DNA from: Aphanomyces cochlioides
Lineage: Eukaryota; Oomycota; Saprolegniomycetes; Saprolegniales; Verrucalvaceae
Length of the DNA stretch: 64,000 nucleotides
NCBI GenBank assembly: GCA_019828595.1
Contig: JAHQRK010000036.1
Coordinates: forward strand, 1-64,000
Direction: 5' to 3'
Numbering within the stretch: the first letter of the stretch is position 1; each line of letters starts with the position of its first letter. This document shows, piece by piece, positions 62,548 to 64,000 of this stretch. The notes under the pieces are model-generated. The model saw nothing but the letters and a program-made list of their open reading frames with translations, did not search any database and was not told the origin of the DNA. A program made the translations under genes and the position numbers.

Positions 62548-64000
62548 CTCCCAGCATGAGTGTCTGAGTGTCGGGTTGGAACATCACTTGGTTGTCGAAG
62601 GTGGGGTCCAGGAAGCCAGCCTCATGGAATTCCAGGATCGTGGTCAAGACGTATCGCGACTTCTCGTCTTCGCCGGCATACAACGTTTCCATGATATTCC
62701 AAATCAAGAGGCCGAAGCTCGTGTCAAGCAATATGGCAGATAGCGATATGCCCGACAAACAGCGGGAGCCCAAATGAGAAGCCAGTGCAGTGACCGGGTA
62801 CTTGGTAGAGGCCACGATCGCAGCATCACTGTTGTAGTACGTTGGAGCATGAATGGACAAGAGAACTTCTGCCACAGCCAACACTTCTTCCAGGTCGCCG
62901 CGGTGGAGGGAAATCTCGTCGCCGTCAATGGTAGTATCGATGAAGTCGATGTTCTTGAATAGCTCGATGTTGCTGAAGATGGCTTGAACGTGCTCGCGGG
63001 TCATACGCACACCCCACGTCAATGAGTACAGCTGGGAGAACGGTTTGTCTCCACCCCAAGTCGCTCGAAGCCACCGATGGAGGAGGCGTTGTCTCACAAA
63101 GTACTCGAAGCATGCACGGTCTTCATCAAAAAGTCGGTGCAGTTGCAAGCCAAATTCAATCGGGGAACGCTCGAGATGGCTACACAGCATGTCGACGCGG
63201 CCGTCGTTGATGAGTTGGGCAAGGTTGAACGAGCTGTTGGTCACTGCATCTTCGACTTGGGTTGAGAGATGCAATGGAACTTTGGCTGTCTTGGTGTCGA
63301 GGTCTTGTAGTTCGGCGAGAATTTCGTCAAGAGACATTTCTATGCGCTTGGGAACGCCATCTTGGATCTTGGTGCCGCCGACAAATTGACCGGACGTAGG
63401 GAGGTGGGGAGGGTCATCCGAGACGTCCAGCTTGGGTACAATCGTTGAGATCTTGTAATCGCCAAACTGAGCAACGTGTTCCTCGGGGTTGACACACACA
63501 CGTTCGTCGAGGGCTTCAAACATGTTGGGCGAAATCCAAGAGCGGCCATGCTCGGGGGAATCCACTTGCTGTTGCGTCTTCTTGCGCTTGCCTCTCGACG
63601 CCTTGACGCCAGTCCACTGCGGAGGGTTGGCTTGCGCAGTTTTCCGACGTTTTGGCGCCTTGGGAGTCGAAGAAGGCGGGTTGGTTGGGCTGGGAGCTGG
63701 CTTGTTCAATCCATATTGGCGGGACGTTGCATCAAGGTCCAAACGAACCAAGTTCTTGTCACGAAAATACCACCCTTGACCGTACACGCGGAGACAACGG
63801 CCCTTGAAAAGAATTTCTTCGACGAGACGGCCGTCGCGCTGTATGGTCGTTGGTACGGAGGTTCCTTCAAAGTAAAGGCGGTACCGAGAGCTCGCCATAC
63901 CGCTTGAAGAGGAAACGTTGGGGTAGGAGCCCCACAGGAAGCGTGGCTCCAACTTGGTCATGACGTCGAAGATCAGGCGCTCTTCGTCTTGATCTTGAAG
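62510..64000 (-). CDS. Family B ORF1, copy B4 (C-terminal part, runs off the window)
   Basis: The frame is open from the window edge to the stop at 62510, covering the second half of the protein (WGSYPNVSSSSGM to SVAFRG). The site that is frameshifted in B3 is intact here. The start lies beyond 64000. The stop overlaps the ORF2 ATG by 38 nt. Confidence 0.85.
   Translation of the reverse strand, partial: LQDQDEERLIFDVMTKLEPRFLWGSYPNVSSSSGMASSRYRLYFEGTSVPTTIQRDGRLVEEILFKGRCLRVYGQGWYFRDKNLVRLDLDATSRQYGLNKPAPSPTNPPSSTPKAPKRRKTAQANPPQWTGVKASRGKRKKTQQQVDSPEHGRSWISPNMFEALDERVCVNPEEHVAQFGDYKISTIVPKLDVSDDPPHLPTSGQFVGGTKIQDGVPKRIEMSLDEILAELQDLDTKTAKVPLHLSTQVEDAVTNSSFNLAQLINDGRVDMLCSHLERSPIEFGLQLHRLFDEDRACFEYFVRQRLLHRWLRATWGGDKPFSQLYSLTWGVRMTREHVQAIFSNIELFKNIDFIDTTIDGDEISLHRGDLEEVLAVAEVLLSIHAPTYYNSDAAIVASTKYPVTALASHLGSRCLSGISLSAILLDTSFGLLIWNIMETLYAGEDEKSRYVLTTILEFHEAGFLDPTFDNQVMFQPDTQTLMLGDVANATSVAFRG

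Larger units (their letters stand above)
58236..64000 (-). mobile_element. Family B non-LTR retrotransposon, copy B4 (continues past the window)
   Basis: The 3' end starts at 58236 with the normal family terminus. ORF2 is intact and ORF1 is open to the window edge, so no defect is visible in the 5.8 kb present. It is the best candidate for an active copy. Confidence 0.92.

Noticed and set aside
1..64000. CRISPR array, prokaryotic operons or LTR retrotransposons
   Set aside because: Repeats are kilobase-scale units with tRNA genes; there are no short spaced repeats, no LTRs, no integrase or protease-RT-RNase H polyprotein, and ORF2 is of the APE/RT non-LTR type.

Overview
This window is eukaryotic nuclear DNA built almost entirely from one tandem array: intron-bearing tRNA-Tyr(GTA) genes in a repeat unit of about 1.19 kb, invaded by two related families of non-LTR retrotransposons. 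The eukaryotic signs are the C1-G72 tRNA-Tyr with an intron after position 37, and L1/Tx1-type retrotransposons with an apurinic-endonuclease-like domain, a reverse transcriptase and a C-terminal zinc-binding motif. The species cannot be fixed from the sequence; an oomycete or similar protist is only a guess. No host protein gene, rRNA, CRISPR array or bacterial feature was seen.

Layout, left to right (tRNAs on +, all elements on -): tRNA1 (1-110), spacer, A1 (3'-truncated), tRNA2, spacer, tRNA3, spacer, tRNA4, spacer, 14-bp tRNA stub, A2 (12620-20746), tRNA5, spacer, stub, B1 (21957-29281), tRNA6, spacer, stub, A3 (30491-38620), tRNA7, spacer, stub, B2 (a roughly 0.55-kb remnant), tRNA8, spacer, stub, A4 (41584-49713), tRNA9, spacer, stub, B3 (50924-58221), stub, B4 (58236 to beyond the window). 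Family A is about 8.13 kb with ORF1, ORF2 and an extra ORF3. Family B is about 7.3 kb with ORF1 and ORF2 only.

Both families sit at exactly the same base of the tRNA gene, between positions A14 and G15. The duplicated target CCGGTCATAGCTCA begins at tRNA base 1, so each insertion leaves a 14-bp stub on the left and a complete tRNA gene on the right. The internal A and B boxes and the downstream T-run terminator survive, so the element occupies the tRNA gene without deleting it and recreates its own target. B3 and B4 stacked with only the 14-bp stub between them show such re-use. This resembles the R2/rDNA relationship, transferred to a tandem tRNA locus.

Linked markers in the spacers show that the A copies and most B copies spread by duplication of large blocks (a higher-order repeat of 17.87 kb), not by separate insertions. 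All four A copies share a frameshift just before the FADD motif of the reverse transcriptase and lack an AUG at the expected ORF2 start. B1 and B4 keep an open ORF2. Despite divergent coding sequence, A and B share a 35-bp 5' terminus and a two-hairpin 3' tail whose pairing is kept while the sequence changes. Many copy-to-copy differences are single-base changes in homopolymers, so some frameshifts could be sequencing errors.
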